A stretch of 64,000 nucleotides of DNA, taken from NCBI GenBank assembly GCA_964016985.1, contig OZ024830.1, forward strand, positions 64,618,190 through 64,682,189, given 5' to 3'. Each line of letters begins with the position of its first letter. Position 1 is the stretch's first letter. A model generated the notes under the pieces. It was not told the origin of the DNA. It saw only the letters and a program-made list of their open reading frames with translations, and ran no database searches. Origin of the DNA: Anodontia alba. Lineage: Eukaryota; Mollusca; Bivalvia; Lucinida; Lucinidae. The translations under genes were made by a program, and so were the position numbers. Shown here one piece after another: positions 22,426 to 34,073 of this stretch.

Positions 22426-23530
22426 ACCAGAGGACCAATGGTCCTGTAGCTCTCCTAAGACTATTTGTTCTGAGCAAGTTTACGGTAACAATTTTAAAGA
22501 CTGAAACATAAGAGTATGGTAGCCGGCCCAGTTTGAAAAGCCTTTGGTTTCAGTATCCTATAGTAACTAGGCATGGACTTTAGTTTTAAAGCTCCATATT
22601 CCTCAAAAATAGACATTTTATTATCCAAGAAAGGTTTACTAAATTGATAAATGGTATTAATACAATTACAAAATGTGGCACCTGACAGCCTGTAAAATTT
22701 CAGTTAGTCTCTCGTTCTTGGAATGAAATGATTTTTAATCGTATCTCTGAATTAATGTTGCCAACATTAATTCAGAGATACGATAAAAAAAATCATTTCA
22801 TTTTTTATCCAGTTCAAAAACGAGAGACTAACTAAAATTAGGTGGGTGGCCATCTTGATCATGTGACCCAGATGCGGTGAATAAACTTGTTCCCCCAACC
22901 CATTGAGGGTCCACATGCAGTTGGGCTTTGATTGGCCCAGTGGTTTCTGTGGAAAAGACGTTTGAAGTGTTTTCCCTCTATGAGTCTTTGAAAAACAAGT
23001 GACCCCTGGGTGGGACCATTTTTGATCCAGGGCTATAATGTGAACAATCTTCATAGAGGTCCACAAGATAAAGCTACACACCAAATATCAAAGTTTCAGA
23101 CAAGAAGATTTTTAAAGTTTTGCCTATAGGAATCTATGAAGAAAAACTTGACCTTTGCATATAAAAAGGTCAAGGTCAACCCAAGGTTATAATTTTTTCA
23201 AACTTTACTGGCCCCATGTTCCAAATGCTGCATACCAAGCCCCAGAGCTATTGGCCCTTTGGTTCTGGAGAAGAAGTTTTAAAGATTTTTTTTACCATAT
23301 ATGGATGTGGTGGCCATCTTGATCATATGACCCAGATGTGGTGAACAAACTTTCATTGCACTGGCCCAGGAAGGTTCCATATGAAATTTGGCATTGACTG
23401 TCCCACCAGTTGTTTCTAAGGAGAAGAAGAGTGTTTGAAGAGTGTGGATGATGGACCCTCACAGACAGTGGAGCCTGCCAATACTATGAGCTCACCTATG
23501 AGCCTAAAGGCTCAGAAGGGATAAAAATAA
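22426..23530 (+). mobile_element. Pearl/Helentron-like element, decayed (GGACCAATGGTCC hairpin)
   Basis: The 5' end reads ACCAGAGGACCAATGGTCC then TGTAGCTCTCC. The body has two degenerate units with ccatcttgatcatgtgaccc and aaggtcaaggtcaaccc. The right end, near gagctcacctatgagcct and gggataaaaa, is a poor match to the family's 3' terminus. It interrupts a foldback MITE: ggaaaaataag on the left, and actttttggcaaaaaa with tatttggagctatgc on the right. Contains the palindrome at 22700-22838. Confidence 0.55.
22700..22838. repeat. Long palindrome inside the 22426-23530 element
   Basis: The left arm cagttagtctctcgttcttg...tctctgaattaatgttg pairs with attaattcagagatacgat...aacgagagactaact around a 5-base centre. 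Arms are about 60 bp. Confidence 0.85.
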
Positions 23531-26205
23531 ATGTACTTTTTGGCAAAAAAATAAAGCCTTATTTGGAGCTATGCTTATTTCAACTTGTTTTTCATCTTTT
23601 TTTCTTCATGTTTATTCACCACAATTCTAAGATACTTAGAATCTCATTTTTTTAACAAATTGCCTATTAAAATAAAAAGAAAGAAAAAATATGTCCCTAA
23701 AAATGGATTTTCTAATTAATAGTTGACTACGATAATGAAAATCCTTTCTGATCATCAGTATCAAGAGACAAAAGTGACTGATGACTGATTATAATTGATC
23801 ATGAAGACAACACTAATAGGAAAGATATCACAAACATATAAAAGTAAGAAGGTAGAAAAGCAGAGCAATATATACTCTCCAGGCATGAAGCTGACCCAGA
23901 AAAATAGGCAGACGTCACGTCTCCCTCATGGGAAATTAGGGAGATGTGTTCCATGAGCAGGGAGACGTGGCAATCCCAGCCTACTTAACTTGCATGGTGA
24001 ACGCCTCCAAACTTTAAATTTATTAAGAGTTTAGCATTCTGTTTTTTTTGGGTTTTTTTTTTAGCTTTTTCAGTGGTACAAAATACTTGAACCCATTCAT
24101 TATTTTTAGCATGTAGAGCAGATATTTATTTTGTAGTTTCTGTGGCAAATGATTTGTGGGGCATTTCTCAAGAAATACTGAACTAATCCTCGCAGTCGCA
24201 CCCCTCCTCCACTGCCATTCATTTAAACTTAGTACCAAACGCACCCAAAAAGTTTTTCGGTATCCCACCGCACCCAAAAAAGTTTGTTGCTGTCTGCAAT
24301 TATCTTTTACACTTGAGTATTATTGACACTGAGGGTTTGTGTTTGTGAAGTAAACCATTTATCAATCAAAATCAATTAATGCTCTCTTACACGTTACCAT
24401 AAATAAATACGTCACATTCTGATCATGGACTTCTGTGATGAGCTTCCCACAAAGTGTCATTTCAATGTTTACTTTGCACCATGTTGAGATTGATATATGC
24501 TGCAAAAAAAAGTCTGGGTCTTGTTTACTAGCGGAAGTTTCAGTCTTCTGCTAAAATACGCAGAAAAATAATTGGTGCAGTCTGGGCCTATTTTTAATAT
24601 ATGTGTATGTTTCGAATGCATTTCTGACAAGAAAAGGCTATGCAATTTTACATGGTAATAAGTTCATTTTTCTCCAGAGTGTTTTTCTGTCACGAGTTCA
24701 TGTGATGTCACCGTTATGAGCATGCGGTTTCTTCATGTGCAAGCAAGCAAAAATGTTACATTTTAACTTGTAACGGAAACGTGAACATCCCAGAATTATG
24801 TACTGTTTCCCGGTGCGCATCTGGACAGTCCTGTGAGAATCTACACAAGGTTTACTGGACAGATTCTGCGGAACTTAGAAATTGCTTTTGGATGACAGAA
24901 ATAATTATTTTAATGCACAGAATGCACAGTTACTAGAAAGACCGAAACAGAATGCATGGTAGACATCTCGCATAAGCAATAAGGTACTATTTTGCTCGTC
25001 ACCGCATGTCTTCTTTCAAAAGAAAAGGTTAACATAATATAACGGTGCAGCTGCGATCACGTTGATCAAAATTCGGTGTCCACAAACTTTGAAATGGAAA
25101 AACAAAAAAGAATACAAGGCATGGTAGAATAAGGAGGGGTGGATTGTGCACCTGTCAAAATCTAGGTTAGATTGTTGGCAAACAAACAATGTAATTTTAC
25201 TGGGAAGTGTCAAATAACTGATGGGTGAACCTGTCTGCCAATAATCCTAGCATAAGGGATGAAAGATCAGGACACTTGCGTCTGTATTTTTGGTGAATTA
25301 ATCGGTCAGGATAGGCAATACACACTGAAAAATCAAGGCGATGTCAACATCGCTTTCCTGTATGAACAGAGCGACATCTGCAGAAAAAAGGTGAGCATGT
25401 CCCCCACATCAGGTAAGACTTGTTATTCCCTGTAATACAGGTCAACTGGCAACATATAGGTAACAGTCCCTTCTTACCGCATGTGATACACTGTCTCTAC
25501 AAGGCATATCTACCCACTCAATTTGATAAGCCTAAACCATACAGCACAGAATATATATACTCGTGATAATCTTTTTCTTTTCTGTAATATATAGGTCAGA
25601 GATCAATACAGGTCACTGTGACCTACAATACAAAATAAATGTCCCAAGCACATGTATATGGCATATAATGATTTAAATGTAATCCAGTGTGTGGGTACAT
25701 CATGTGCAGCCAGTGTTTCACAGAATAGAAGTATTATGTTCACTTCTGGAATTTGCATTCCCAATTTGCCTAATGATTTCCCCAAAACCTTGGGAAAATG
25801 GACCTCTTCCCAATGGCAGGTGTCATCAGACTGTGCATCTGTGCAGTTTTATTAGAGTATTTGCTGTCCACTAAAAGAATCATTGGACACTGTAGAATAT
25901 GATTGTGTGGCTTAGCTGGCAGGTCTGGGTCTTGGTATAACTTCAAAGACACCTTACCTCATGGAGGGGCAAAAAAAGCATCTTAACTTAGAGCTACATG
26001 TAATAATCATAGCTAAAAATAAGATAGGAAATCAGATTTTGTTTATTCTTAATTATTCATGAAAACAAACACTGTCGGTACTCATTACCTCGCTGATGTG
26101 CTTCTAATGAGTACACACATTTTTTTTTTTTTTGTGGAGAAATAAACAAAACATCAACAATTTTTGGTTGAAAAAAGCACTTTATCTGGTGCCATGGATA
26201 CTTAC
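23531..26205. other. Intron 3 segment, no gene seen
   Basis: Contains a tgatcatcagt repeat (about 23690-23820), a partial copy of repeat A (about 24540-24790, with gagcatgcggtttctt), a short palindrome gcgatgtcaacatcgc (about 25340), a consensus AGGTCA inverted site (25610) and a foldback MITE (about 26050-26200). Two overlapping open frames near 25650-25870 have no recognisable motif. Confidence 0.6.
25610..25624. promoter_or_regulatory. Consensus AGGTCA inverted repeat with 3-bp spacer (estrogen-response-element type)
   Basis: The sequence is AGGTCACTGTGACCT, both half-sites perfect. A further AGGTCA lies 16 bp upstream (25593). It is in intron 3 of the CUEDC1-like gene. The match is seen directly; any function is inference. 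Confidence 0.45.
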
Positions 26206-26373
26206 AACAACAGTATGTGTAACCGGATCAATAACTTCTTCTTGTCCAGCATCTATACTCATAGTTAGTAACTGGTCTATCGTTGCATCAACAGCACCAT
26301 CGTTAGCTCGTAATACTGCTTCTATCACATCATCTTCCATTGTTGGAAACATCTGCCGGAAGTCTGCCATAGC
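26206..26373 (-). CDS. CUEDC1: CUEDC1-like coding exon 3 (CUE domain)
   Basis: A 168-bp, phase 0/0 exon with acceptor ttcacag/GCT and donor GTT/gtaagt, encoding residues 47-102. The whole CUE domain sits here: MFP at 54-56 and the ATIDQLL segment at 76-82. These are the two conserved ubiquitin-contact patches of CUE domains. The stretch VLRANDGAVDATIDQLL is nearly identical to human CUEDC1 (VLRANSGAVDATIDQLL), and this is the strongest evidence for the family. The domain is a three-helix bundle expected to bind mono-ubiquitin. The residues after it (SIDAGQEEVIDPVTHTVV) are acidic linker. A 205-bp MITE begins 45 bp upstream of the acceptor. Confidence 0.96.
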
Positions 26374-26418
26374 CTGTGAAACAAACACAAAAAGAGAACA
26401 ATTTAGGTGATATGTATA

Positions 26419-26623
26419 CGGGAAATGTCCTAAATTTTCATACACCAGTCTGACAAAATGGCATATGCAAACAATGCAGACCCATATCAGACTGCTCCTG
26501 GGTCTACACTGTTTGCCATTCCACTAAGTATTTTAAGAAAGAAAGAACTACATGAACATAAAAAGCAAAATTTAGGCCAAAAAAGTATGAAATAAAGAGT
26601 TCAAAATTTTAGGACATTTACCT
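26419..26623. mobile_element. Short MITE related to the 12739-15921 element
   Basis: TA-flanked, with left CGGGAAATGTCCTAAATTTT and right AAAATTTTAGGACATTTACC ends. The centre holds a gcagacccatatcagactg / gggtctacactgtttgcc inverted pair. Confidence 0.75.
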
Positions 26624-26649
26624 TAAAACATGCCAGGGGAATGGACACA

Positions 26650-29600
26650 CATTCAAGAGACCCAACTCTGTCAAAATATTTTGCCTCCCTTCTATTGTTT
26701 CAGGTAAAAGAAATTAATATAGGAATTTCATCGAAAGCACATACATATTCTCTTATGATGCATGAGAAGTTGTGCTCAAAAGGTACCCAGAGTCTATACA
26801 CTTTCATAAACTCTGAGGAAGATAATGACAAAGTTAAAGTGGAAAAAGTGACAAATGAATTTAAAAATTATATTCAAACCACATGCACTTCTGCAGACTC
26901 TGGAAAAAACATGTGCAAAGTTTCAAAAAAGACCGGTATAAAATTGTATGAGGAGTTGCAATTACAAGGTATCCACTGTCTATACATCTGAGGTCAGAAA
27001 ATGACAAAGTTCACAAAGTAGAAAGAAGTGATAAAAATTAATGAAAGGATTATATCAAAAGCACATAACACAACTTCAGACTATGGAGAAAAGATGTGCA
27101 AAGTTTCAAAAAGATTGGTATAAAATTGTATAAGGAGTTGTGCTTACAAGAGGTACATTTGTACCCACTGTCCATATATTGAGGGTGAAAAAAGACTAAG
27201 TTCACAATGTTGAAAAAGTGACAAAAAATGATCTAACAATTATATTCAAACCACATGCACATCCTCATACCATGGAAAAAACACATGCAAAGTACCACAA
27301 CTATTGGTACAAAACTGTAAGAGGAGTTGCGCTCACCTCACAAAAGGTACCCACTGTCTATACATGTATATTGAGGGTGAAAAATGACCAAGTTCACAAT
27401 ATGGAACAAGAGGCCCACGGGCCACGGTTCGCTCACCTGAGTGACATAGCCACTGCAGACATGCAGATGTTATGCAACATTTTTCCAATCCTATCATCAC
27501 AACTAATGAAAATATCATCATTTGAGCAGTTCTTAGTTTTGGGGAAGAATATATGGGCCTGACAGTCAATGGAGCATGATCATTTGAATAAACTATCAAT
27601 CACATTTCAACAGAAGGATCAATGTGAAATTTGGTGGAAATTGGCTAAGTGGTTTCTGAAGAATCATGATTTTATACATGTAAACAGCACAGTGGCAGGG
27701 AAATATTATAAATATAAACCAGATGATGGCCATCTTAGATGTCCAATCAGAACAATTTTAACTACTGTTGATCTACAAGTCACTTCGATACTTTCAATAT
27801 AAATGTATATGGCCCACACACAAATAGGAAAGCAAATTTGACCTTGGAGGCTAAAAGGTCAAATGTCAACATAGAACCATTATTTGAGCAATTTTGGTAG
27901 ACCTCCTGTCCCCCGTAATTTGTGCAAAGATTAGGACCCAGGGCTTATTTGGTTATGGAGAAGAAGATTTTTAAAGGTTTTTACCATATATGGGCATGGC
28001 AGCCATTTTGATTAATGGACCATACCCATTTTAGCAATCTTTCATTCTCCTGCCCACGGAGGCTCCGCATGAAATTTGGGCAACACTGGCCCGGAGGCTT
28101 CAGAGGAAAAGCCATTTGAAATTATTAACATTTTTTCCATACAAAGGTATGGGGCCCATACAAATGCATACAGAAGCAAACTTGACCTCGCCGTAAAAAG
28201 GTTAAATGTTAATGTATGACAATTATTTTAGCAACTTTGGTAGACCGCCCATTCCAGATGATATATGCAAAGATTCAGCCACAAGCCATCCTCGGTTTTG
28301 GAGAATAAGATTTTTAAATGTTTTTTCCCCTGCAAATGCATAAGGAAGCAAACTTGACCTTGCCGTAAAAAGGTCAAATGTCAATGTATGACCATTATTT
28401 CAGCAACTTTGGTAGACCCCCTGTCCCCGATGATTTATGCAAACATTCAGCCCCAAAGCATCCTCAGTTCTAGAGAAGAAGATTTACAAAGGTTTTTACC
28501 ATATATGGGCATGGCGCCCATCTTAGTCAACGAACCGTGACCATTTTAGCAATCTTCTGTTCCCCCTACCTAAGGAGGCTCCATATGAAATTTGAGCAAA
28601 ATTGGCCCAGAGGCTCCAGAGGAGAAGTTGTTTGAAATTCTGAACATTTTTCCCATACAAATGCATAAGGAAGCAAAATTGACCTTAATGTAAAAAAGTC
28701 AAATGTCAACGTACGACAATTCTTTTAGCAATGTTGGTAGACCTCCCGTCCCCGATGATTCCTGCAAAGGTTCAGCTCCAAGGCATTCTCGGTTCTGGAG
28801 GAGAAGATTTTTAAAGGTTTTTACCATATATGGGCGTGGCGGCCATCTTGGTCAACGGACCGCGACCATTTTAGCAATTTTTCGTTCCCCCACCCTAAGA
28901 AGGCTCCATATGAAATTTGAGCAAAATTTGCCCAGAGGCTCCAGAGGAGAAGTTGTTTGAATTTCTGAACATTTTTCCCATACAAATGCATAAGGAAGCA
29001 AAATTGACCTTACCGTAAAAAGGTCAAATGTCAATGTACGACCATTGTTTTAGCAATTTTGGTAGCTCTCCTGTTCCCGAAGATATATGCAAAGATTCAG
29101 CCATAAGGCATGCTCGGTTTTGGAGAAGAAGATTTTTAAAGGTTTTTCCCATACAAATGCATAGGGAAGCAAACTTGACCTTGCCGTAAAAAGGTCAAAC
29201 GTCAACATACGACAATTCTTTTAGCAATTTTGGTAGACCTCCCGTCCCCGATGATTACTGCAAAGGTTCAGCCCCAAGGCATTCTCAGTTCTGGAGAAGA
29301 TTTTTAAAGGTTTTTACCATATATGGGCGTGGCGGCCATCTTGGTCAACAATTTTTGGTTCCCCCACCCTAAGGAGGCTCCATATGAAATTTGAGCAAAA
29401 TTGGCTCAGCAGTTTCAGAGAAGAAGTCGTTTGAAAATGTTAACGGACGGACGCACGGACGGACGGACAGACGGACGACAACGAACGAAAAGTGATCACA
29501 ATAGCTCATCCTGAGCAGAGCTCAGGTGAGCTAAAAAGTGACAAAAAATGATCTAAGAATTATATCCAAACCACATGCACATCCTCATATCCTGAAGAAA

Positions 29601-30140
29601 ACACATGCAAAGTTTCAAAACGATCAATACAAAACGGTAAGAGGAGTTGCACTCTCAAGAGGTACCCACTGTCTATATATTGAGGGTGAAAAATGACTAA
29701 ATTCACAATGTGGAAAAAGTGGCAAAAAATGATCTAACAATTATAGCAAAACCACAGGCACATCCTCATATCATGAAAAAAAAAAAAAAAACACGCAAAG
29801 TTTCAAAACGATGGATACAAAACTGTAAGAGGAGTTGCACTCTCAAGAGGTACCCAATGTCTATACATTGAGGGTGAAAATGGCTAAGTTCAAAAGGTGA
29901 AAAAAGTGACAAAAGATGATCTAACAATTATATCCAAACCACACGCACATCCTCATACCATGAAGAAAACACATGTAAATTTCGAAACAATCGGTACAAA
30001 ACTCTAAGAGGATTTGCACTCACAAGACACCCAGGGTAAATGTTGACGGATGGATGAACGGGCGAACAGCGGGACAAACGGACGGAAACTTGCACACCTA
30101 AGTCGCCCTGCTAAAGCAGGTGCAGCAAAAATTATCATAT
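26650..30140 (+). mobile_element. Pearl-like tandem array (outer), split by an inner element
   Basis: Units with aaccacatgcacatcctcat, gcaaagtttcaaaacgat and aagaggtacccactgtctat occur on both sides of 27406-29536. The 3' end has a gacggatggatgaacgggcg tract followed by the hairpin gtcgccctgctaaagcaggt. The 5' terminus was not identified. It spans the region between coding exons 2 and 3. Confidence 0.8.
27406..29536 (+). mobile_element. Pearl/Helentron-like element, GCTCACCTGAG family, nested
   Basis: Starts ACAAGAGGCCCACGGGCC; GCTCACCTGAG (27431-27441) is exactly reverse-complementary to the 3' CTCAGGTGAGC (29521-29531). The core has about five units of 280-330 bp with tggtagacctcccgtccccg, accatatatgggc and ccatatgaaatttgagcaa. 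The tract ggacggacgcacggacggac precedes the 3' end. Left (cacaatatgga) and right (aaaaagtgac) flanks rejoin to the outer array's unit cacaatgtggaaaaagtgac. Confidence 0.9.
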
Positions 30141-30371
30141 ACTTTTTAATGGAGCAAACACTAGTCAAGAGCAGATAAGCCTGCAAAGCAAAAAATAACA
30201 TCAAACAGTCCTACTCATAATGCTGAACATTTATTTGAGGTTCCGACAAAAGTCTGTGGAAGCAATTTGCACAACAAACTCAAACAAAAGGATCGACCAT
30301 CTAACCAACCGGTCAACCAGCTTTTAAATACCACTTCCTAAACTTTGTTTGTGAGAGGATAACTGTTATCT

Positions 30372-30621
30372 GGGCCCAGTTGTTCAAAGCAGCGTTAGCT
30401 TAATGAGCTTGTTAGTGGTCAAAATGTTAACTGTTCTGGTAAGTACAATATCTAATTCACAGGTATTTTTGCTGAAAAAATGTGAGTAGCTTTTGCAAAT
30501 GCAAAAGCTACTCACAGTTTTTCAACAAAAATATTAGTGTACATGTATATGCCATATTTAATGAGCTAAGTTTTAACAATACGTTAACTGACTACATTGT
30601 TAGTTTTGAACAACTAGGCCC
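30372..30621. mobile_element. MITE with GGGCCCAGTTGTTCAAA termini and an internal perfect palindrome
   Basis: Ends GGGCCCAGTTGTTCAAAG and TTTTGAACAACTAGGCCC are inverted repeats. In the centre, tgtgagtagcttttgca (30481-30497) and its exact complement (30500-30516) form a 17-bp-arm palindrome. It lies 56 bp downstream of coding exon 2 on the gene strand, in intron 2. Confidence 0.8.
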
Positions 30622-30677
30622 TGGTAGATATCACAGCAGCACTGCCTGTGAAATGTGATTAACAATATAATACTAAC

Positions 30678-30765
30678 CTGAAAGAAATCCAGCTGCCGAG
30701 TGGATCTGTTTGATCTTCTTGACTTGGGAGTTTGTTCTGGCGTCCTAGAGGACAGCTCTTCTGAC
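30678..30765 (-). CDS. CUEDC1: CUEDC1-like coding exon 2 (basic linker before the CUE domain)
   Basis: An 88-bp exon with acceptor ttttag/G and donor CAG/gttagt. It encodes residues 18-46, SEELSSRTPEQTPKSRRSNR followed by STRQLDFFQ. The RRxxRxxRxLDF pattern matches the segment just before the CUE domain in vertebrate CUEDC1 (RPARQVRRLEFNQ). It is Ser/Arg/Thr-rich and likely disordered until LDFFQ, which leads into CUE helix 1. It enters in phase 2 and leaves in phase 0. A 250-bp MITE (30372-30621) lies just downstream, and a 2.1-kb tandem-repeat element begins 95 bp upstream of the exon. Confidence 0.9.
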
Positions 30766-30860
30766 CTAAAACAGACATCCATAGTCATAATTTTAACCCA
30801 TATAAACAAGTACATGTATGTAAATGTATTTTTCTGACCATACATGCAGCTCTAGACTAG

Positions 30861-32947
30861 ACAAAGTGCCCAGTGGGGCACATATACCCCCGACTAGCGA
30901 TACCGCCACTTTTTAAAGAGCACAAAGTATGTAGCTTTGACTCTGGAGATGGCAGTTGTATGCTATATGTTATAACATTGAAAAAATTCAATCACACATA
31001 ATATGAAGCCCTTGACCTCAAAGGTCAGGCACAGGTGCAGGGATTGAGCTAAATAAAACTTTAGCCCTATAACTATCACCATATACCAGTGAAATCAGTC
31101 TTTATAATATAAGCAAAAATGACATTTGTATGAAACGTCTGTGACCTTGACTTAAAAGCCATGCCCCAGCTTGGGGATGGTGCCGAGAAAAACTTCAGAC
31201 CTATATATACCATCATGCTTAATATTAATGAAACCAACAAAAGGGTCTTCATAATATAGCTCTATAAACTTAGATGCATTTTTTTTTTACTTTTATATGA
31301 AATTTCTAAGTCTGTGACCTTGACCTCAAGGTCATACCCCAGGATAAGGATGATGCTGAGTAAAACTCTAGACCTATATCTACCAACATGTAAAATATAA
31401 ATGAAATTCCTCAAAGGGTCTTGATGGTTAAGCTACATAAACACAAAAATTTTGACTTATTTATGAAAATTCTAAGTCCGTGACCTTGACCCCAACGTTA
31501 TTCCCTGGGATAGGGTTGGTGCTGATAAAAACTTAAGCCCTATATCTACCATCAGGCCAAACATGAATTAAATCCATCAAAGGCTCTTCATAATATAAGG
31601 TCTTATAAACTTTAACGTAAAAACTTTGACCCTAAGACAAAAATAAAGTATGAACGAATAATGCTTCAACGGATGGATGGACAGACAAACAGATTCCTTG
31701 CTGATTGCTATATCCGCTCAACCTTTCAATTAGGGGATAATAAAATTTAACAAAAGGTCTTGATGATATGGCTATATAAACTTAAAAGCAAAAACTTTTA
31801 CTTTTAAATGAAACTTCTAAGTTTGTGACCTTGACCTCGGTCACACCCGGGATGGGGATCATGCGGAGTAAGATTCTAGGCCGATATATAGCAACATGAC
31901 AAATATATAAATGAAATTCCACAAAGGTCTTGATGATACAGCTATATAAACTTAAACACAAAAATTTTGACATTTTTATGAAAATTGGAAGTCCGTGACC
32001 TTGACCCAAAGGTCACCCCCGGGGTGGGGATGGTGCCAATAAAAACTTTAGAGCTATATCTACCATCATGCTAAATATGAATGAAATCCATCAAAGGGTC
32101 TTCAAAACATGAGGTCTTATAAACTTTAACATAAAAACTTTGACCCTAAGACAAAAATAAAGTATGAACGAATAATGCTTCAACGGATGGACGGACAGAC
32201 CAACAGATTCCTTGCTAATAGCTATATCCGCTGGACCTTTCAATTAGGGAATATTGAAATTTAACAAAAGGTCTTGATGATATGGCTATATAAACTTAAA
32301 CGCAAAAATTTTTTACTTTTATATGAAAATTCTAAGTTCGTGACCTTGACCTCGGTCACACCCTGAATGGGGATCATGCAGAGTAAGACTCTAGGCCGAT
32401 ATCTAGCAACATGTCAAATATAAATGAAATTCCTAAAGGGTCTTGATGATACAGCTATATAAACTTAAACACAAAAAACTTTGACTTTTTTATGAAAATT
32501 CTAAGTCCGTGACCTTGACCCCAAGGTCACCCCCGGGGTGGGGATGGTGCTGATAAAAACTTTAGACCTATATCTACCATCATGCCAAATATGAATGAAA
32601 TCCATCAAAGGGTCTTCAAAATATGAGGTCTTATAAACTTTAACACAAAAACTTTGACCCTGACTTTTTTATGAAAATTCTAAGTCCGTGACCTTGACCC
32701 CAAGGTCACCCCAGGGGTGGGGACGGTGCTGATAAAAACTTTAGACCTATATCTACCATCATGCCAAATATGAATGAAATCCATCAAAGGGTCTTCAAAA
32801 TATGAGGTCTTATAAACTTTAACGCAAAAACTTTGACCCTGTGACGGAAAGAGGAACGAACGAACGAACGTACGAACGAACGAACGGACAAACGGAAAAG
32901 CGAAAACTATATACCCCCACATACTTCATATGTCGGGGGTATAATGA
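30861..32947 (+). mobile_element. Pearl/Helentron-like element, TATACCCCCGAC family
   Basis: Starts ACAAAGTGCCCAGTGGGGCAC-type hairpin; TATACCCCCGAC (30883-30894) exactly complements the 3' GTCGGGGGTATA (32932-32943). The 3' end forms its own hairpin (tatacccccacata...tatgtcgggggtata). Units are about 240 bp, appearing as 480-bp doublets, with gtccgtgaccttgacccca and catcaaagggtcttca. A (GAAC)n run at 32850-32890 precedes the 3' hairpin. It lies in intron 1. Confidence 0.88.
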
Positions 32948-33026
32948 GGCATTTTTTTAAAAAAAACACATAACTATTGGTAGTTTTCTCATTTCTCCAC
33001 AAAAAACATTTGTTGTGAATACACAT

Positions 33027-33226
33027 TTAACCCATTAAAGACTGAATAAACTCTCCCACACTATACTGGAAGAGGCCATTTTTTATTTTAGGTGTGTCAG
33101 GCCATATGATGTAGACATTCCTAAAGAAAAACGGTTGAACTATTTGCAAACAGTAAAGACCCTGATCAGATGCTACATTCTGCAACATCTGATCTGTTTT
33201 GGGGTCTCCGGTTTTCAATGTGTTAA
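33027..33226. mobile_element. TTAA-type MITE (copy 4)
   Basis: Bounded by TTAACCCATTAAAGACTG and CAATGTGTTAA. The centre is the palindrome cctgatcagatgctacattc / gcaacatctgatctg. It shares gaataaactctcccacacta with copy 2 in reverse. Confidence 0.75.
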
Positions 33227-33391
33227 GGCGCGATGTGCTTCTGTGAGGCAATTCCACTAAGTACCCACAACATATGTTTGTGGAGAAAATAAAAAAAAAA
33301 TATCCTGACACGTCCTTATCTAAGGCTATGAAAGCCACGTGACGTCATTTTGTTATCTCATATGCAAAAAGGGTTTGGGTTAACAAGCACA

Positions 33392-33601
33392 TTAACCCTT
33401 GTCCTGCTGAATGCCACACTCACTTCTAATGTTCAGCCAATCAGATTACTTGATCCAAGTTGTTCATACAAATTCAAATACTTAATGACGAACAATGCAG
33501 ATCCAGATCAGTTGATTTCTTCAGAAGCCAACTGATTTGGATCAACACTGTTCGCAAATGCAGGGTACATGTATATCTGGGTTCAGCAGGACAAGGATTA
33601 A
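33392..33601. mobile_element. TTAA-type MITE (copy 5)
   Basis: Ends TTAACCCTTGTCCTGCTGAA and TTCAGCAGGACAAGGATTAA are 20-bp inverted repeats with one mismatch. The centre has cagatccagatcagttgatt / caactgatttggatcaacac. Confidence 0.88.
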
Positions 33602-34073
33602 GAATAATTTGAATGAAGTGAAAAGAATGTAACAAGAAATAATCAGCAAGAAATAATCAGAAAAGATGGTTTTCCCTCCAGGTTTGAAAACAAGGGTTCC
33701 AAAGACCCCTGATGTGGCGTTAACAGTTAAGGGGTCTTTTTTCTAACAATTAGAAGTTTTCTTTTTTGTTTTACTTTGCCCAAATACTGGTAATTATTGT
33801 CCTTTAGGTCACAAATAGATAAAAATGCAAAGACAGTTATAAATTTGTTCAAGTATCCATCAAGGACCTATGCCCCTAACTTCTGAGGATCCTGAACATG
33901 GTTTTGGGGGTAAAAGTTGTCAAATTGCAAGTCAGGGAAAAATATGCTAGTCTCTATATTGAAACTACAAAAAATATTATTTTAGAGAATTGTTTCTCCC
34001 AAATGACCCCATTGGTCAGTTGCTGCCAGTATTTTTATAAAAGGGCAGGATCTGTGACTGTGAAAAGTGTTAC

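Noticed and set aside
22767..23084. 105-residue minus-strand frame
   Set aside because: It runs through a degenerate pearl-like unit and a palindrome arm; the protein has no family resemblance.
25652..25952. Overlapping open frames on both strands in intron 3
   Set aside because: No motif, no suitable phase-0 splice sites to join with exons 3 and 4, and exons 3 and 4 already join cleanly.
33701..33741. Stem aaagacccc / ggggtcttt followed by T run, like a bacterial terminator
   Set aside because: The setting is an animal intron, the loop is long (21 bases), and Rho-independent termination does not apply.
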